Assembly (NCBI GenBank): GCA_013286145.1
Contig: JABDGH010000017.1
Span: forward strand, 1-44,793
Reading direction: 5' to 3'
Source of the DNA: Verrucomicrobiota bacterium
GTDB taxonomy: Bacteria; Verrucomicrobiota; Verrucomicrobiia; Methylacidiphilales; UBA1321
Length of the DNA: 44,793 nucleotides
In this document: positions 44,101 to 44,793 of the stretch, one piece after another
How positions within the stretch are numbered: the stretch's first letter is position 1
Layout: the number at the start of each line of letters is the position of its first letter
The notes under the pieces: generated by a model
Databases searched by the model: none
What the model saw: only the letters and a program-made list of their open reading frames with translations
Told to the model about the DNA's origin: nothing
Position numbers and translations under genes: made by a program

Positions 44101-44793
44101 TTTTCGCGAATCGGGTCAATCGGCGGATTGGTCACCTGGGCAAAGAGCTGCTTGAAATAGGTGTAGAGAAGCCGGGGCTTTTTCGAAAGTACCGCCAGCG
44201 GCGTATCGTCGCCCATGGAACCAATCGCCTCCTCACCCGTCTCGGCCATCGGCTTGAGGATGATTCCAATTTCCTCTTCGTTATATCCGGCGGCGAGTTG
44301 CTGTTGCAGCAGGCTGGCACCGGGTGCGGGCTGTGCTTCCAGCGAAGGCTTGCTGACAATGTCCTTGATGTTCTCGCGCAGCCACGTGCCGTAAGGTTGA
44401 CGCTTGGCGTAACTTGCCTTGATCTCGTCGTTCCTGAGCAATTTGCCGTTCACCGTGTCGATGGCGATGATTTCACCGGGACCCAGCCGTCCCTTTTCGA
44501 CCACCTTGGCATCATCAATCTCAAGCAGACCCACCTCGGAACCCAGGCAGATAAGGCCATCTTCCGTGATCTTGTAACGGGAGGGTCGCAAGCCATTGCG
44601 GTCAAGACAGGCTCCCACGGTGCGACCATCGCTGAAGACAAGCGCGGCGGGACCGTCCCAAGGTTCATTCAACGTCTGGTGATATTCGTAGAAATCCTTT
44701 ACCTCGGCCGGAACGGAGTTGTCCCCCTGCCATGCCGCAGGAACGAGCATCATGACGGTATGAAGCAGATCGCGTCCGCCCATGACGAGCAAT
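41139..44793 (-). CDS. gltB: Glutamate synthase large subunit, 5' end outside the window
   Basis: The last 1217 residues of a ~1500-residue protein; the N-terminal catalytic Cys lies beyond the right edge. The visible part starts in the class II glutamine amidotransferase domain (VGACLDRNGLRPSRYKIT), then a central domain, then the FMN-binding synthase domain (GEGGEDRIRF, KPGEGGQIPGHKV, SGHDGGTGASPLSSVKNAG) with the 3Fe-4S cysteines in CVYVRKCHLNTCPVG, and the GXGXG beta-helix domain (VGKGMSGGEIVL, AGMSGGIAYVLDEEG). It makes glutamate from glutamine and 2-oxoglutarate. The C-terminus has a Pro/Ala/Thr-rich tail (~35 residues) not needed for activity. gltD is not in the window. Confidence 0.96.
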   Translation of the reverse strand, partial: LLVMGGRDLLHTVMMLVPAAWQGDNSVPAEVKDFYEYHQTLNEPWDGPAALVFSDGRTVGACLDRNGLRPSRYKITEDGLICLGSEVGLLEIDDAKVVEKGRLGPGEIIAIDTVNGKLLRNDEIKASYAKRQPYGTWLRENIKDIVSKPSLEAQPAPGASLLQQQLAAGYNEEEIGIILKPMAETGEEAIGSMGDDTPLAVLSKKPRLLYTYFKQLFAQVTNPPIDPIREKLVMSVEVLAGPHRNWLEETPEHARLLRLQSPVLTNPEIQQILALEKAPFRSSTIACKFPVSEGPDGLKKHLDRICSEAEKAIDEGASILILSDWETDASYAPIPMLLAVGSVHHHLIRVEKRSKASLICETAECRDVHQFACLIGYGASAVNPYAAFATLNDLLVRKELTVADPVVVAKNYRGALEKGLLKIMSKMGISTLASYSGAQIFQAIGLHSDVIAFAFNDTNSQVGGLGIREIAEETLVRHRRAFSSEAALTDEGYYRFRQSGEMHAYTPKVLQSFHTYVGIKGTDKAGKWEDYEKYVAAVEESEPVSLRQCLALKKGNPIPIEEVESIEEIRRRFTTAGMSLGALSPEAHETLAIAMNRIGGKSNSGEGGEDRIRFAPMENGDSKNSRIKQVASGRFGVTAEYLASAAEIEIKMAQGSKPGEGGQIPGHKVSAMIAKLRRSTPGVTLISPPPHHDIYSIEDLAQLIYDLKQVNPRAKVCVKLVAEAGVGTIAAGVAKAYADIVLISGHDGGTGASPLSSVKNAGGPWELGLAEAHQVLLLNGLRNRVTLRTDGGMKTGLDILIAAMLGAEEFNFGTAALIATGCVYVRKCHLNTCPVGVTSQDEKFRAKYKGTPENVVLFFNAVAEEVRRYLASIGARNLNEVIGRTDYLEQRNVPNHPKANLLDLSRLLAMPKMDDVTTPRFHTWERNDKLEDRTLDDVILQDAKSCLQTKHKLSLSYKVKNTFRSVGTNLSGEIAYRYGDEGLPEGTLDLHLSGSAGQSLGAFLVKGVRITLVGESNDYVGKGMSGGEIVLVPSPSAKFDPAQNSICGNTVLYGATGGALYIRGRAGERFAVRNSGATTVVEGIGDHGCEYMTNGQVIVLGVTGKNFAAGMSGGIAYVLDEEGTFEKQCNRAMCSLQRLSGADEISALKGIIYKHLEMTDSARAKEILGDWTRFESLFWKVVPQPPANPASATPTAASANGTLTPPAPSTSGEPAKA

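Overview
The window looks like a chromosome segment of a GC-rich bacterium of the Verrucomicrobiota. The best lineage clue is a large secreted protein (18954-22016) whose N-terminus carries repeated 'GQLK/GQVK' motifs, which I associate with verrucomicrobial surface proteins. The hemE-hemN-hemY-hemH cluster, the carotenoid pair and the many ATGA start/stop overlaps fit this but do not prove it. No rRNA, tRNA, CRISPR array, transposase or phage structural gene was seen.

Layout. 1-2931: 3' part of a branched-chain amino-acid type ABC operon (livH end, livM, livG, livF). 2916-4216: minus-strand SDR/epimerase and a small secreted protein. 4318-4866: gamma carbonic anhydrase homologue. 4854-9103: minus-strand uvrA-modB-modC. 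9131-9943: AT-rich orphan gene. 9958-10869: divergent dihydropteroate-synthase-like protein. 10878-16089: minus-strand run of amidohydrolase, KhpB/Jag, GDP-fucose genes gmd and fcl, and a sugar-phosphate transferase for exopolysaccharide. 16242-22016: a secreted HAF/FN3 protein plus small secreted protein cassette, partly duplicated in tandem, behind an interleaved inverted-repeat leader. 22414-24401: DUF362-like protein and mazG. 24589-30366: folD, then the late heme genes hemE-hemN-hemY-hemH. 30393-33208: minus-strand FIST protein, radical SAM protein and cysH. 33305-36626: alpha/beta hydrolase divergent from a CrtI-type desaturase and a CruF-type carotenoid protein. 36696-38103: OB-fold stress protein divergent from an XRE/S24 self-cleaving type repressor across a 412-base AT-rich region with an inverted repeat. 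38224-39957: carbamoyltransferase. 40059-41117: secreted helical-repeat protein. 41139-44793: 3' two thirds of gltB.

Functionally most of the window is housekeeping: amino-acid uptake, DNA repair, one-carbon metabolism, heme and carotenoid synthesis, sulfate reduction, nitrogen assimilation. Accessory insertions are marked by AT-rich composition (9131-9943, about 16.2-19.0 kb, about 37.1-38.2 kb, 40.1-41.1 kb). The most unusual parts are the duplicated secreted cassette with its structured leader, the hemE gene with no ordinary start codon, the cysteine-rich insert in ferrochelatase, the degenerate DHPS-like enzyme, and a relic of the gltB 3' end on the far side of an inserted gene. I see no clearly new defence or biosynthetic system; the 16.2-22.2 kb cassette is the best candidate for something undescribed.
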